Positions 1 to 7,964 of a stretch of 33,913 nt of DNA are shown piece by piece; the first letter of the stretch is position 1, and each line of letters opens with the position of its first letter. The translations under genes and the position numbers were made by a program. A model generated the notes under the pieces. The model worked only from the letters and a program-made list of their open reading frames with translations, was not told where the DNA came from and ran no database searches. This DNA comes from Collinsella sp. OM04-5 (GTDB lineage Bacteria > Actinomycetota > Coriobacteriia > Coriobacteriales > Coriobacteriaceae). The DNA is taken from NCBI RefSeq assembly GCF_003439125.1, contig NZ_QSUU01000011.1:1-33913 (forward strand), given 5' to 3'.

Positions 1-404
1 AGGCCCGATTTTGCCTCTTGACAATGTCCTGCTCATATTAAAAGGAACGTCCCTAAGTGCCGACAGTTAGGGACGTTCCTTTTCTGTCGGCATTCGGGGA
101 CACTCCTTGCGGATTTGCGAGCAGTTTGCTCGTTTGTCGACGTACGGGCGTTCATTTGTCGACTTCTTGGGCTGTGGTCACCTGTTGTTTAAGTGGTGGC
201 TGCGGGCATCTGGCTCAAAAGGGCGGGTTGGCCGTCGATGTTTACCTGCGGTTTTGTTGCGGCGCGCATTTTCGGTCAAGCTTTTCGTCAAGTGTTTGGT
301 CAGCATCTGGTTTGCAGCCGGAGGCCTATTTTGCCCGCGCTGGTCGTGGCTGCCCACCCTCCTCGTAAGCTCAAATTGAGGTCCATCAGTTTGAGGAGGA
401 TGCC
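1..404. other. Intergenic region with an interlocked palindromic repeat
   Basis: No convincing gene is seen here. Positions 40-92 hold a palindromic repeat, annotated separately. The small open frames from 57 to about 408 start inside that repeat, overlap each other in three frames and lack good ribosome sites, so I do not call them. The last bases (391-404) carry the GAGGAGG ribosome site of the next gene. The window begins inside an intergenic region, so the upstream neighbour is unknown. Confidence 0.6.
40..108. repeat. REP-like interlocked inverted repeat (family B, copy 1)
   Basis: Two inverted-repeat pairs alternate. Arm A (40-56, AAAAGGAACGTCCCTAA) is the exact reverse complement of 67-83. 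Arm B (58-66, TGCCGACAG) is the exact reverse complement of 84-92. The A-B-A'-B' order means the two hairpins exclude each other or form a pseudoknot-like fold. The tail 93-108 (TTCGGGGACACTCC and flank) matches, inverted, the start of the copy near 15918. Related copies lie at 15918-15966 and 27421-27490. Confidence 0.8.
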
Positions 405-1112
405 ATGACTGACCACGCTTTTGACCGAGCAGAGCTGGCTGAAGCCGTCGGCAACGATATTGCCGACATGGCTCACTTTTGGATGCTGCGGAAGTTTCAA
501 TTCCTGGAGCCGGCGCGCGAACAGTTCGAGATCATTGTCGACCCGTGGCTCAGCTATTGCACCGAGCCTTCGCAAAACGAAATCATGGCCTACAACATGG
601 CGTTTACCGATTGGCTGCTGTTTGAGCGCCCCTATCGCCATGGCAAAACGCTGCTCGAGCTATATGTTGACGAGCCGCCGGCATCGCTTTCGCCTGCCTC
701 GCTCAAGCGGCTCGAGCAGGTACGCGACACGCAGTATTTCTCGCGCTTTGGCATTTTGGACAAGGATCCTGCGTCCGGCATGGTCGTGCTGAAGGACACG
801 CGCACCGATCATCGCTTTGATGTCTACGACCCGCATATCGTGCAAAAGGAGCATTGGAATGACGGCGCGATTGCGGTACGCCTCGCCTGCGTCGACGATG
901 TCTGGCTGACGGCGGGACAACTCTATCTGTATGACATCGCACGCCTGAGTGACACGGCGGTCGATGGGCCTGGTGCGGTGCATCCCGAGGATCTGCAGGA
1001 TGGCTTTGACACCTCGTGCATCAGCTTCTTTTTGCGCCTGGTCCGCGACATCATGGGCGCCCAGGGGCGTTACGTAAAGTCCCTCAACATCTACGAACAG
1101 GAATGGGAGTAG
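405..1112 (+). CDS. Hypothetical protein, 235 aa
   Basis: I do not recognise this family. The protein is acidic and soluble-looking, with no signal peptide or membrane segment. It is rich in aromatic residues (for example FWMLRKFQFLEP near residue 25 and TDWLLFERPYRHGKTLLELY near residue 68). It ends in a short charged tail (NIYEQEWE). The ATG at 405 is chosen because GAGGAGG lies a few bases upstream (391-397) and the frame is open without interruption. It appears to be transcribed alone: a palindromic repeat lies upstream and a hairpin repeat of another family follows 40 bp after the stop. Codon use is like the other GC-rich genes, so it looks like a real chromosomal gene rather than a recent import. 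No function is proposed. Confidence 0.8.
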   Translation: MTDHAFDRAELAEAVGNDIADMAHFWMLRKFQFLEPAREQFEIIVDPWLSYCTEPSQNEIMAYNMAFTDWLLFERPYRHGKTLLELYVDEPPASLSPASLKRLEQVRDTQYFSRFGILDKDPASGMVVLKDTRTDHRFDVYDPHIVQKEHWNDGAIAVRLACVDDVWLTAGQLYLYDIARLSDTAVDGPGAVHPEDLQDGFDTSCISFFLRLVRDIMGAQGRYVKSLNIYEQEWE

Positions 1113-1152
1113 GGGATGGACGGTTGTCGCCCGCCTTGCCCTCTGTCTTTAT

Positions 1153-1209
1153 GTCTCGATCTGTAACGTTTAGGGACAAAAAACCGGTCTACCTGGTACA
1201 GATCGAGAC
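1153..1209. repeat. 57-nt hairpin repeat (family A, copy 1)
   Basis: The arms GTCTCGATCTGTA and TACAGATCGAGAC pair perfectly over 13 bp around a loop of about 31 nt that contains TTAGGGAC. Its size and arms match the nine other family A copies in the window. It ends immediately before the open frame of the AbiEi/DUF559-like gene. Confidence 0.9.
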
Positions 1210-1262
1210 GTTTGTCGGCGGCAGCGGCGGCGGCGATGGCCCATTTCTCCGATGTGGTGGTG

Positions 1263-2306
1263 ATGAAAGTGTCTAATACCGTTCTTAAACATAAGCAGGC
1301 GACACGTAACACCTTGGCGCGGAATAGGATGCTTGCCAGGCTCGCGAAGGCGGCTGAACAAGGCATGCTGTTTGTGACGCACGACCATGCCGAGCTCATG
1401 TGGCTGCGGCGTCATGTGGGAACCGATGATATTGCGGAGCCCGAGCCGTATTTGTTCTGTTTTCAACATGATTGGGATGCGTTGACACCGGCGGAGCGAG
1501 CGCTGCGGACCGTCAAAGGGCTTGCGGAGTTTCATCCCGATTGGGCGTTTTGGGGTTATGACGCGGCGCTTTTGTGGGGTCTGGAGGTGCCAAATGATCT
1601 GCTCGGGCCGCGGTTTCTTGTTAAGACGGGTTGTTCGGTGACGTTGAGTGCAGGATGTCGGCTGTTGCGTCCGCAAGCGGCGGGCGCACTTGAACAAGTT
1701 GACGGCGTGCAGGTGACGTCGTTTTGGCGCACGGTGGAGGATTGCCTGCTGCGCGCGCCGTTTTCGTACGGGTTGGCGATTGCCGATTCTGCATTGAGGG
1801 CAAGAGGCGTATCGCACGATGGTCTGTGCGAGCGCCTCCGCTCCGATTGCGAGGGCAGACGAGGGTATCGCAGAGCGCAGGTGATCGCGTCGTATGCGGA
1901 CGGGCTGTCCGAAAACGGCGGCGAGTCTCGTTTTCGGGCGTTCTTTATTGCATACGGTTTTCCGGTGCCAGAGTTGCAGGTGGAGTTTCGCGACCCGCTC
2001 GATCCGAGCCAAGTGTTTCGTGTCGACTATTTTTGGCGGCTCGAGGACGGAACATGTGTCATCGGCGAGCTCGACGGAAAGGGGAAGTATACCTTGCAGA
2101 ACGGCGAGGGTCGGGAGTCGGTCGACCCATTCGTGACAGAGCGTCAGCGGGAATCTCATCTGACAATGCTCGGGCATAAGGTGCTTCGGTTTACGTTTAA
2201 CGAACTCAAAGACCCGGGGAAGCTGGTCGAGAAAATGAGGCTGGCTGGTATTCCTCGGCAGGCTGAATTGGCTGAGGAGTGGAGATGCCAGTGGTATGGG
2301 CGCTGA
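1263..2306 (+). CDS. AbiEi-like protein with C-terminal DUF559/Vsr-like nuclease fold
   Basis: The N-terminal two thirds resemble the AbiEi antitoxin-like family of Actinobacteria (aromatic-rich segment AFWGYDAALLWGLEVP, about residue 82). The C-terminal third looks like a DUF559/Vsr-type restriction-endonuclease-like fold: VDYFW, then GELDGKGKY about 11 residues later, giving the D...ExDxK pattern of PD-(D/E)XK enzymes, followed by a predicted Lys/Arg-rich helix and VLRFTFNEL. Genes of this architecture are common in Coriobacteriia and are often annotated as type IV antitoxin or DUF559 proteins; substrates are unknown. The frame is open from a TTG at 1212, with ATGs at 1236 and 1263. None has a strong ribosome site; 1263 is chosen because GGTGGTG precedes it and the earlier residues are a poly-Ala stretch. 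No AbiEii toxin partner is adjacent. Family A hairpins sit directly on both sides. Confidence 0.7.
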   Translation: MKVSNTVLKHKQATRNTLARNRMLARLAKAAEQGMLFVTHDHAELMWLRRHVGTDDIAEPEPYLFCFQHDWDALTPAERALRTVKGLAEFHPDWAFWGYDAALLWGLEVPNDLLGPRFLVKTGCSVTLSAGCRLLRPQAAGALEQVDGVQVTSFWRTVEDCLLRAPFSYGLAIADSALRARGVSHDGLCERLRSDCEGRRGYRRAQVIASYADGLSENGGESRFRAFFIAYGFPVPELQVEFRDPLDPSQVFRVDYFWRLEDGTCVIGELDGKGKYTLQNGEGRESVDPFVTERQRESHLTMLGHKVLRFTFNELKDPGKLVEKMRLAGIPRQAELAEEWRCQWYGR

Positions 2307-2314
2307 GAGGTTTT

Positions 2315-2371
2315 GTCTCGATCTGTAACGTTTAGAGGCTGTTTGAGCTCGTAATTGTTACAGATCGAGAC
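2315..2371. repeat. 57-nt hairpin repeat (family A, copy 2)
   Basis: The arms GTCTCGATCTGTAAC (2315-2329) and GTTACAGATCGAGAC (2357-2371) form a perfect 15-bp stem around a 27-nt loop. It starts 8 bp after the stop of the AbiEi/DUF559-like gene and so could act as a 3' stem-loop of that transcript. Confidence 0.92.
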
Positions 2372-2395
2372 AAGCCGGTGAAACGTCGACCGAAT

Positions 2396-2451
2396 GTCTC
2401 GATCTGTAAAATCAAGGGCCTAATAACCCTGTACCTGTTACAGATCGAGAC
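2396..2451. repeat. 56-nt hairpin repeat (family A, copy 3)
   Basis: The arms are GTCTCGATCTGTAAA and GTTACAGATCGAGAC, pairing over 14 bp. The loop holds an inner AGGG/CCCT pair. It starts 81 bp after copy 2, the same period as in the main array at 8069-8447. Confidence 0.92.
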
Positions 2452-2600
2452 ATTTCCCTGGTGTCGCTGGGGTGGGACTGCAACGTATTCCGTCCCCCAC
2501 ATCCCCTCTTTCCTCCGTTAACCGATATGTCTGTGGCAATCGGGCTGCACTGGATAACAATGGACAGATGTTCAAGTTTTCTGAGGGGGAGGAGCTCGAT

Positions 2601-3971
2601 ATGGCGTCTGCCGATCGTTCTACGTTGTTTATCAATGCGACCATTCTGGATGGCTCGGAGCATATGGAGCCGCAACCCGATATGGCCGTGGCCGTTGAGC
2701 GCGGTGTCATCACGTGGGTGGGGCCGAGTGCTGTGGCGCAGGCGCCTGCAGGTGCCAAGGTTATCGACCTGGGTGGTGCGTATCTCATGCCCGGTCTCAT
2801 CAATATGCATGCGCATCTGTGCGGCTCGGGCAAGCCGGTTTCGGCGGGCGATGCGGGCGCGCTGATGAAGAAGCTCGATAATCCCGTGGGGCGCGCCATC
2901 GTGCGCCACATTCTTAAGGGCAGCGCCCAACAACAGCTTGCAGGTGGCGTGACCACGGTGCGCGGCGCGGGCGACCCGCTGTTTGCTGACATTGCCGTGC
3001 GCGACGCTATCGACGCCGGCAAGTATCAGGGTCCGCGCCTGGTAGCGCCGGGAACGGGCGTCACGGTGCCGGGCGGCCATGGCGCGGGCTTGTTCGCCCA
3101 GGTGGCCAACAGCCCCGTCGAGGCAGCCGAGCAGGTGCGAGACCTGTATGCGCGCGGCGCCGACGTCATTAAGCTGTTCGTAACGGGCGGTGTGTTCGAT
3201 GCGACCGAGGTGGGCGAGCCGGGCGTGCTGCGTATGCCGGTGGAGGTTGCCGCGGCGGCGTGCAAGGCGGCGCACGAGGTGGGCCTGCCGGTTATGGCTC
3301 ATGTCGAGAGCACCGAGGGCGTGAAGGCCGCGCTTGAGGCCGGGGTCGACACGATCGAGCACGGTGCCCCGATGACGCCCGAGATCCTGGAGCTGTATCG
3401 CGGCACCGCGGGCACACAGCTCGAGGGACGCGCGCCGAGCGTGACCTGCACGATCAGCCCGGCGCTGCCGTTTGTGTTGCTCGATCCGGAGAAGACCCAT
3501 TCGACCGACACGCAAAAGAAGAACGGCGACATCGTGTGCTCGGGCATTATCGAGAGCGCTCGTGCGGCGCTGGAAGCCGGCGTTAAGGTGGGCCTGGGCA
3601 CGGACTCGAGCTGCCCGTTCGTGACCCAGTACGACATGTGGCGCGAAGTCGCTTACTTTGCCAAGTACGTGGGCGTGAGCAACGCCTTTGCGCTGCATAC
3701 GGCGACGCAGGTCAATGCCGAGCTGTTGGGCCTAGGCGGCGAGACCGGCACGGTCGAGTGCGGCAAGGCCGCCGATATCCTGGTGACGCGCGAGAACCCG
3801 CTCGATGACCTGTGCGCTCTGCGCGAGCCAATGCACGTGATGTGCCGCGGCAACCTGGTGCGCAAACTCAAGGTGAAGCGTATTCCCGAGGTGGACGCCG
3901 AGCTCGACACGATTATGGCCATGCCTGCCGAAGCGCTGGCCGAGGAGCTGGCCCGCGACGGCGTGGCGTAA
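2601..3971 (+). CDS. Amidohydrolase family metal-dependent hydrolase
   Basis: This 456-aa protein belongs to the amidohydrolase superfamily, close to the imidazolonepropionase/prolidase-like cytosolic hydrolases that cleave C-N bonds. The metal-binding start of the barrel is seen as PGLINMHAHL near residue 66 (HxH). Later come GVTTVRGAGDP, PVMAHVEST (barrel His), DTIEHGAPM (second His) and GLGTDSSCP (catalytic Asp). The C-terminal strand GKAADILVTRENPL is typical of the small beta domain. The frame is open upstream to a GTG at 2472, but the ATG at 2601 has a strong GGGGGAGGAG site and begins a normal family N-terminus (ADRSTLFINATILDG). It has no signal peptide. It stands alone between hairpin repeats upstream and its own terminator. 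The exact substrate cannot be told; an Xaa-Pro or dipeptide-type amide is one possibility. Confidence 0.88.
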   Translation: MASADRSTLFINATILDGSEHMEPQPDMAVAVERGVITWVGPSAVAQAPAGAKVIDLGGAYLMPGLINMHAHLCGSGKPVSAGDAGALMKKLDNPVGRAIVRHILKGSAQQQLAGGVTTVRGAGDPLFADIAVRDAIDAGKYQGPRLVAPGTGVTVPGGHGAGLFAQVANSPVEAAEQVRDLYARGADVIKLFVTGGVFDATEVGEPGVLRMPVEVAAAACKAAHEVGLPVMAHVESTEGVKAALEAGVDTIEHGAPMTPEILELYRGTAGTQLEGRAPSVTCTISPALPFVLLDPEKTHSTDTQKKNGDIVCSGIIESARAALEAGVKVGLGTDSSCPFVTQYDMWREVAYFAKYVGVSNAFALHTATQVNAELLGLGGETGTVECGKAADILVTRENPLDDLCALREPMHVMCRGNLVRKLKVKRIPEVDAELDTIMAMPAEALAEELARDGVA

Positions 3972-4028
3972 GCGCCGGTGTGACGGGGGACAGTCGGCTC
4001 GTCGAACGCCGCCGCCTTATACAAAAAA

Positions 4029-4062
4029 GCCGAGGTCTCAGCAAGAGGCCTCGGCTTTTTTA
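4029..4062 (+). terminator. Rho-independent terminator of the amidohydrolase gene
   Basis: GCCGAGGTCT (4029-4038) pairs with AGGCCTCGGC (4046-4055) with one G-U pair around a 7-nt loop, followed by TTTTTTAT. A run of A precedes the stem, so it could also work for the minus-strand gene that ends at 4125. Confidence 0.9.
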
Positions 4063-4124
4063 TCGAATAAATGCTTCAGATTTGAGACAAACACTACTGA
4101 TTCATTTGCCCCACGGCGCGATGC

Positions 4125-4598
4125 CTAGGAGCGTGTTTCCATCTTGGCGTGGCACTTGGGGCAGGTGACGCGGATCTTGCCTTTGCCCTTGGGGACGGAC
4201 AGCATCTGACCGCAGTTAGGGCACTTAAGGTAGGCCGTGGTCTTGCGGCCCTTCCACATCTTCTTGGCCGTTCGCTTGGCGCGCTCAAAGTCTTCCTTGC
4301 TGGTGCCGGCCGCGCGCGAGGCGTTGGCAGCCGCGGCGCCGCCACCCAAGCTGGCGACGAACTTACCTAGGCCGGGGACGTTTGCGGTCGCCGTGACAAA
4401 GGCATCGTTCTCCTTGCGGCGCGCGTCGATGTTTTTGGACAGACCGCGCAGCACGCCGAGCGCGATCACGGCGATGGCGATCCAGCTGAGCCACTGGATA
4501 CGGGCCATCGACCCGATTATCGCGATGATAATGCCTGCGAAGCCCAACACGACGGTGAGCTCATCGGCGCCGTTGCGACCCTTCATAAAGTCATTCAT
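4125..4598 (-). CDS. Membrane protein with C-terminal zinc ribbon
   Basis: This 157-aa protein has two hydrophobic stretches near the N-terminus (about residues 14-33, VVLGFAGIIIAIIGSMARIQ, and 36-51, SWIAIAVIALGVLRGL). A charged linker and an Ala/Gly-rich patch follow. The C-terminal zinc ribbon has CPNCGQ and CPKCHAK about 20 residues apart. Such proteins are annotated as hypothetical or zinc-ribbon domain proteins in Coriobacteriia; the ribbon is predicted to be cytoplasmic. The start at 4598 is chosen over an upstream in-frame ATG (4628) because GAAAGG lies at suitable spacing. It lies downstream of csoR on the same strand but is separated by a palindromic repeat, so it is probably not part of the copper operon. 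Function is unknown. Confidence 0.78.
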   Translation of the reverse strand: MNDFMKGRNGADELTVVLGFAGIIIAIIGSMARIQWLSWIAIAVIALGVLRGLSKNIDARRKENDAFVTATANVPGLGKFVASLGGGAAAANASRAAGTSKEDFERAKRTAKKMWKGRKTTAYLKCPNCGQMLSVPKGKGKIRVTCPKCHAKMETRS

Positions 4599-4653
4599 GC
4601 GAATTGCCTTTCGTTCGATATGCTGCACGCCTTTATACCCGATTTAGAGCAAG

Positions 4654-4734
4654 GGGGACAGGTTAATCTGCGCCAATGTGGTGCAAACATACCTGTCCCC
4701 GGATCACCAAGACGGTGCAAAGAAGTCTGTCCCC
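4654..4734. repeat. Palindromic repeat GGGGACAGGT (family C, copy 1)
   Basis: GGGGACAGGT (4654-4663) and ACCTGTCCCC (4691-4700) are exact inverted arms. Inside them GCGCCA and TGGTGC pair with one mismatch. A second, partial unit follows (4701-4734), ending again in CTGTCCCC. A close relative lies at 15857-15903. Here it separates csoR from the zinc-ribbon gene and may serve as a 3' hairpin for csoR. Confidence 0.8.
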
Positions 4735-4744
4735 AATGCCCCAA

Positions 4745-5017
4745 TTACTTGGCGAGCTTGTCGACGACGCGCTCTATCTCGGCAAGCTTGGCGGCTTTGA
4801 GCTCCTCGTCGCCCGATTCGATGGCCGAGGCGACGCAGCCCTCAATGTGGGCCTTGAGCACGTCGGCGTTAATGCGCGCGAGGAGCGCCTGTGTGGCCAT
4901 AAGCTGCGTGGAAATATCGACGCAATAGCGGTCCTCCTCGACCATCCGCAGGATGCCGTCGATCTGCCCGCGTGCCGTCTTAAGCATGCGAGTCACCGAT
5001 TTATGGTCTGCCATCAT
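4745..5017 (-). CDS. csoR: CsoR-type copper-sensing repressor
   Basis: This 90-aa all-helical protein has the size and pattern of the CsoR/RcnR (DUF156) family. ARGQIDGILRMVEED near residue 15 forms the DNA-facing helix. The Cu(I) ligands expected for CsoR, Cys-His-Cys, are present at C32 (YCVDISTQ), H57 and C61 (HIEGCV). CsoR represses copper genes and leaves DNA when it binds Cu(I). The start at 5017 has CGAGGA upstream; the second codon is also ATG and could be used. It lies downstream of copZ and copA on the same strand, and a matching operator precedes copA, so control of the whole module is likely. Confidence 0.92.
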   Translation of the reverse strand: MMADHKSVTRMLKTARGQIDGILRMVEEDRYCVDISTQLMATQALLARINADVLKAHIEGCVASAIESGDEELKAAKLAEIERVVDKLAK

Positions 5018-5060
5018 GGCGGGTCCTCGTTTCTGGTCAATCCTTCAAATACCTCGCCCT

Positions 5061-5132
5061 CAGTTGCGGTGAAATAGTTCTTGATTGAGGGCTTGGAGCG
5101 CTAAAACAGGAACTATTTCACCGCAACTTCTG
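5061..5132. repeat. 18-bp perfect inverted repeat between copZ and csoR
   Basis: GTTGCGGTGAAATAGTTC (5063-5080) is the exact reverse complement of 5110-5127, with a 29-nt spacer. It lies upstream of csoR and downstream of copZ. It could be an attenuator or processing hairpin in the copper transcript, or another dispersed palindrome. A weakly similar string (CTATTTCACCGC) occurs at 20787-20798. Confidence 0.75.
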
Positions 5133-5203
5133 AAGGGCTGGTTGAGCGGTGGTTGCTGGGCGGCTATGTCGGCCGACAGCGGTGCCTGCTGGTGCGGTGG
5201 CAG

Positions 5204-5425
5204 CTAGGATGCGGTCACGGACAGGGCGTGGAATTTCTCGCCCGCGGCCTCGACGGCGGCGGCGAGCTGCTCGGCGGTCACGGTGTCGGCGCACTCCACC
5301 TGGACGGTCTGGGTTTCGTGATCGGCGTCGGCGTCGGTCACGCCGGCCACGTTGAGCAACGCCGTCTCGACGGTGGCGTCGCAGTGGCCGCACATGAGGC
5401 CGGAAGTCTTGATTGTGTAACGCAT
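5204..5425 (-). CDS. copZ: CopZ-like copper chaperone (HMA domain)
   Basis: This 73-aa protein is a single heavy-metal-associated domain. The Cu(I)-binding MCGHC motif (C12 and C15) follows the first strand (YTIKTSGL), as in Atx1/CopZ proteins. It would carry Cu(I) in the cytoplasm to the P-type ATPase encoded just upstream and possibly to CsoR. AAGGAG lies 7 bases before the ATG. It is 152 bp downstream of copA on the same strand; the spacer carries a long hairpin that overlaps the copA stop. The middle residue of the motif, His, is a common variant in bacterial chaperones. Confidence 0.9.
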   Translation of the reverse strand: MRYTIKTSGLMCGHCDATVETALLNVAGVTDADADHETQTVQVECADTVTAEQLAAAVEAAGEKFHALSVTAS

Positions 5426-5494
5426 GGGTGTACTCCTTATCGATTGAGATTATCTGACAGTTTAGTCGTGAACAGTGTCATCTTAAAGGTGCGC

Positions 5495-5580
5495 TGAGGT
5501 GCCCGAGATTGCCCCGAAAGAGGAGCGAAGCGTACTTGGGTACGCGAGCGACGGTTTGAGGGGCAAGGTCGGGTGCTTCA
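5495..5580 (-). repeat. Long nested hairpin at the 3' end of copA
   Basis: The outer arms 5495-5515 and 5560-5580 are partly complementary (TTGCCCC with GGGGCAA and further pairs) and the right arm contains the copA stop codon. The inner stem GCGTAC (5530-5535) pairs exactly with GTACGC (5540-5545). No U tract follows in the minus-strand direction, so it looks like a processing or stability hairpin between copA and copZ, not a classical terminator. Confidence 0.6.
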
Positions 5581-7917
5581 GCGCGCCGTCTTGGGCTTAA
5601 AGGTTCGCAGGCGCAGCGCATTGCTTACGACGCACACGCTCGACAGGCTCATGGCCGCGGCGCCAAACATCGGCGAGAGCTGCCATCCGGTGAGCGGGAA
5701 GAACACGCCCGCCGCCAGCGGAATGCCGATGCCGTTGTAGAACAGTGCCCAGAACAGGTCCTGCTTGATGTTGCGGATCGTGGCGCGTGAAAGCTCGATG
5801 GCTCGGGCGACGTCCATGAGGTCGCTGCGCATGAGTACCACGTCGGCGCCCTCCTTGGCGATGTCGGCGCCGGTGCCGATAGCAAGGCCCACGTCGGCGC
5901 GCGCCAGGGCGGGGGAGTCGTTGATGCCGTCGCCCACCATGGCGACCTTGCCGCCCGCATCCTGCAGTTCGCACACGTGGCGTTCCTTGTCGGCGGGGAG
6001 GACGTCGGCGATGACCTGCTCGCTGCTCAGCCCCACGCGGCGGGCGATGGCCTCGGCCGTCACGCGGTTGTCGCCGGTGAGCATGCGCACGTCGACGCCG
6101 AGCTTGCGGAGCGCAGCGATGGCCTCGGCGCTCGTCTCTTTGACCTCGTCAGCCACGGCGATGGTGCCGACAAGCTCGCCGTTCTTGGCAAAGAACAGCG
6201 GCGTCTTGCCTTCGGCGGCAAATTGCTCGGCAAGACCCGCGGGCACGGTAACGCCCAACTCGTTCATCAGGCGTACGTTGCCGGCGGCGATGACATTCTG
6301 CCCCTCGCGCGCCGTTACGCCACGACCGGGCACGGCGGCAAAGTCCTCGACCATGCGCGCGACAATTCCGCGTGCCTCGCACTCGGCCATAATCGCCTCG
6401 GCCAGCGGGTGCTCGCTCGAGCGCTCCAACGCGGCGGCCAGCTTGAGCAGCGACTTTTCGCTCATGGCGGGCGAGCCGTCAGCACGCGTGGCTACTACGA
6501 TATCGGTCACGGCAGGCTTGCCGCGGGTGACCGTGCCCGTCTTGTCGAGCACCACGGTGCCCACACTGCGCAGATTCTCCAGCGCCTCGGCACTCTTGAA
6601 CAGAATGCCCATCTCGGCGCCCTTGCCGGTACCCACCATAATGGCGACGGGCGTGGCCAGACCCAGTGCGCACGGGCAGCTGATCACCAGCACGGCCACG
6701 GCGGAGGTGAGCGCCTCGTTCATGCTGCCGGTCAGTGCCATCCACACTACAAAGGTCACGACCGAGATTACAAACACCACGGGCACGAACACGCCGGCGA
6801 CCTTGTCGGCCATGCGGGCGATGGGCGCCTTGGTGGCGTTGGCGTCCTCGACGAGCTGGATAATCTTGGCGAGCGACGTATCGGCGCCCACACGCGTGGC
6901 GCGGAAGGTAAACGAGCCCGTGCGGTTGACCGTGGCCGCGTTGACAGTGTCACCGGCGGTCTTCTCCACGGGAATGGACTCGCCGGTCAGTGCACTCTCG
7001 TCCACGGCCGAGCTGCCCTTGAGCACCACGCCGTCAACGGGGATGGACTCGCCGGGACGCACACGCAGCACCTGGCCGGGAAGGATGCTGTCGACGTCGA
7101 CGGTGGTTTCGGTGCCGTCGTCGGCAACGACGGTCGCGGTCTTGGGTGCCAGGTCAATGAGCGCCTCGATAGCGCCGCCGGTCTTGGACTTGCTGCGCGT
7201 CTCGAGGTATTTGCCCACGGTGACGAGCGACAGGATCGTGCCCGCACTCTCAAAATACAGGTTGTCCATGCCCGTCATCATGGCCTCGTGGATTTGCCCG
7301 GCGGCCAGCCGGTCGGCCATGATAAACATGGCGTAGAGCGACCAGGCAATGGATGCGGTGGCACCCACGGCAATAAGGGCGTCCATGGTAGGCGCGCCTT
7401 GCGCGAGCGATTTAAACCCGTTGATAAAGTACGCGTCGTTGATGTAGACGATGGGGATGAGCAGGGCGAGCTCGGTGAGAGCGAGCGTCATGCTGTGGGT
7501 ATGGTCGGTGAAGATGCCGGGCAGCGGCCAGCCAAGCATGTGCCCCATGCCTATGTAGAACAGTGGGATGAGGAATACGATCGAGACGATGAGACGAGTG
7601 CGCATGGCAGAGGCGGCGGCCTCCAGTTTTTTGGTGGGCGACTCCATATGGGCGGCGCCGGACCTGGCTTGCGTACTGCCGCTTTGGGCGGCGTCGGTGC
7701 CCGTGCTGACGGGTGAGGCCGAGTAGCCAGCACGATCGACGGCGGTGCAGATGTCGTCGGGGGTGACCTGCGCGGGGTCATAGTCGACCATCATGGAGCC
7801 GGCGAGCAGATTGACCGCGACGCTCTCGACGCCATCGAGCTTGCTCACGGCACGGTCCACGTGCGCCTGGCAGGCGGCGCATGTCATGCCGCCCACGTCG
7901 AACTTATCTTGAGCCAT
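5578..7917 (-). CDS. copA: Copper-exporting P1B-type ATPase CopA
   Basis: This 779-aa enzyme pumps Cu(I) out of the cytoplasm using ATP. It has one N-terminal HMA domain with GGMTCAAC near residue 10, then the eight-helix P1B core. Markers in order are TGES (actuator), [11 protein letters not shown] (the CPC metal site in a transmembrane helix), DKTGT (phosphorylated Asp), SSEHPLAEA (nucleotide-binding SEHPL) and [11 protein letters not shown] (hinge). The length is normal for single-HMA CopA. The frame is open to 7959, but the ATG at 7917 is preceded by AAAGGAG and starts directly at the HMA domain. It is the first gene of the copper set, with CopZ and CsoR following on the same strand, and a CsoR-like operator sits 50-75 bp upstream. 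Confidence 0.96.
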   Translation of the reverse strand: MAQDKFDVGGMTCAACQAHVDRAVSKLDGVESVAVNLLAGSMMVDYDPAQVTPDDICTAVDRAGYSASPVSTGTDAAQSGSTQARSGAAHMESPTKKLEAAASAMRTRLIVSIVFLIPLFYIGMGHMLGWPLPGIFTDHTHSMTLALTELALLIPIVYINDAYFINGFKSLAQGAPTMDALIAVGATASIAWSLYAMFIMADRLAAGQIHEAMMTGMDNLYFESAGTILSLVTVGKYLETRSKSKTGGAIEALIDLAPKTATVVADDGTETTVDVDSILPGQVLRVRPGESIPVDGVVLKGSSAVDESALTGESIPVEKTAGDTVNAATVNRTGSFTFRATRVGADTSLAKIIQLVEDANATKAPIARMADKVAGVFVPVVFVISVVTFVVWMALTGSMNEALTSAVAVLVISCPCALGLATPVAIMVGTGKGAEMGILFKSAEALENLRSVGTVVLDKTGTVTRGKPAVTDIVVATRADGSPAMSEKSLLKLAAALERSSEHPLAEAIMAECEARGIVARMVEDFAAVPGRGVTAREGQNVIAAGNVRLMNELGVTVPAGLAEQFAAEGKTPLFFAKNGELVGTIAVADEVKETSAEAIAALRKLGVDVRMLTGDNRVTAEAIARRVGLSSEQVIADVLPADKERHVCELQDAGGKVAMVGDGINDSPALARADVGLAIGTGADIAKEGADVVLMRSDLMDVARAIELSRATIRNIKQDLFWALFYNGIGIPLAAGVFFPLTGWQLSPMFGAAAMSLSSVCVVSNALRLRTFKPKTAR

Positions 7918-7964
7918 GGTTTCTCCTTTCTGTGACGTAGTGTCGGAAATGTTAACCAACCGAT

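Noticed and set aside
57..408. Three overlapping short plus-strand frames near the window start
   Set aside because: They begin in or next to a palindromic repeat, lack ribosome sites and have no family features.
2472..2600. An N-terminal extension of the amidohydrolase from GTG 2472
   Set aside because: The ATG at 2601 has a far better ribosome site and starts the normal family N-terminus.
2412..3698. A 428-codon minus-strand frame across the amidohydrolase gene
   Set aside because: It is an Arg/His-rich antisense frame, typical of GC-rich codon bias.
5765..7716. Two long plus-strand frames across copA
   Set aside because: They are antisense to an intact CopA with all P-type ATPase motifs; the translations are Ser/Ala- or Gly/His-rich noise.
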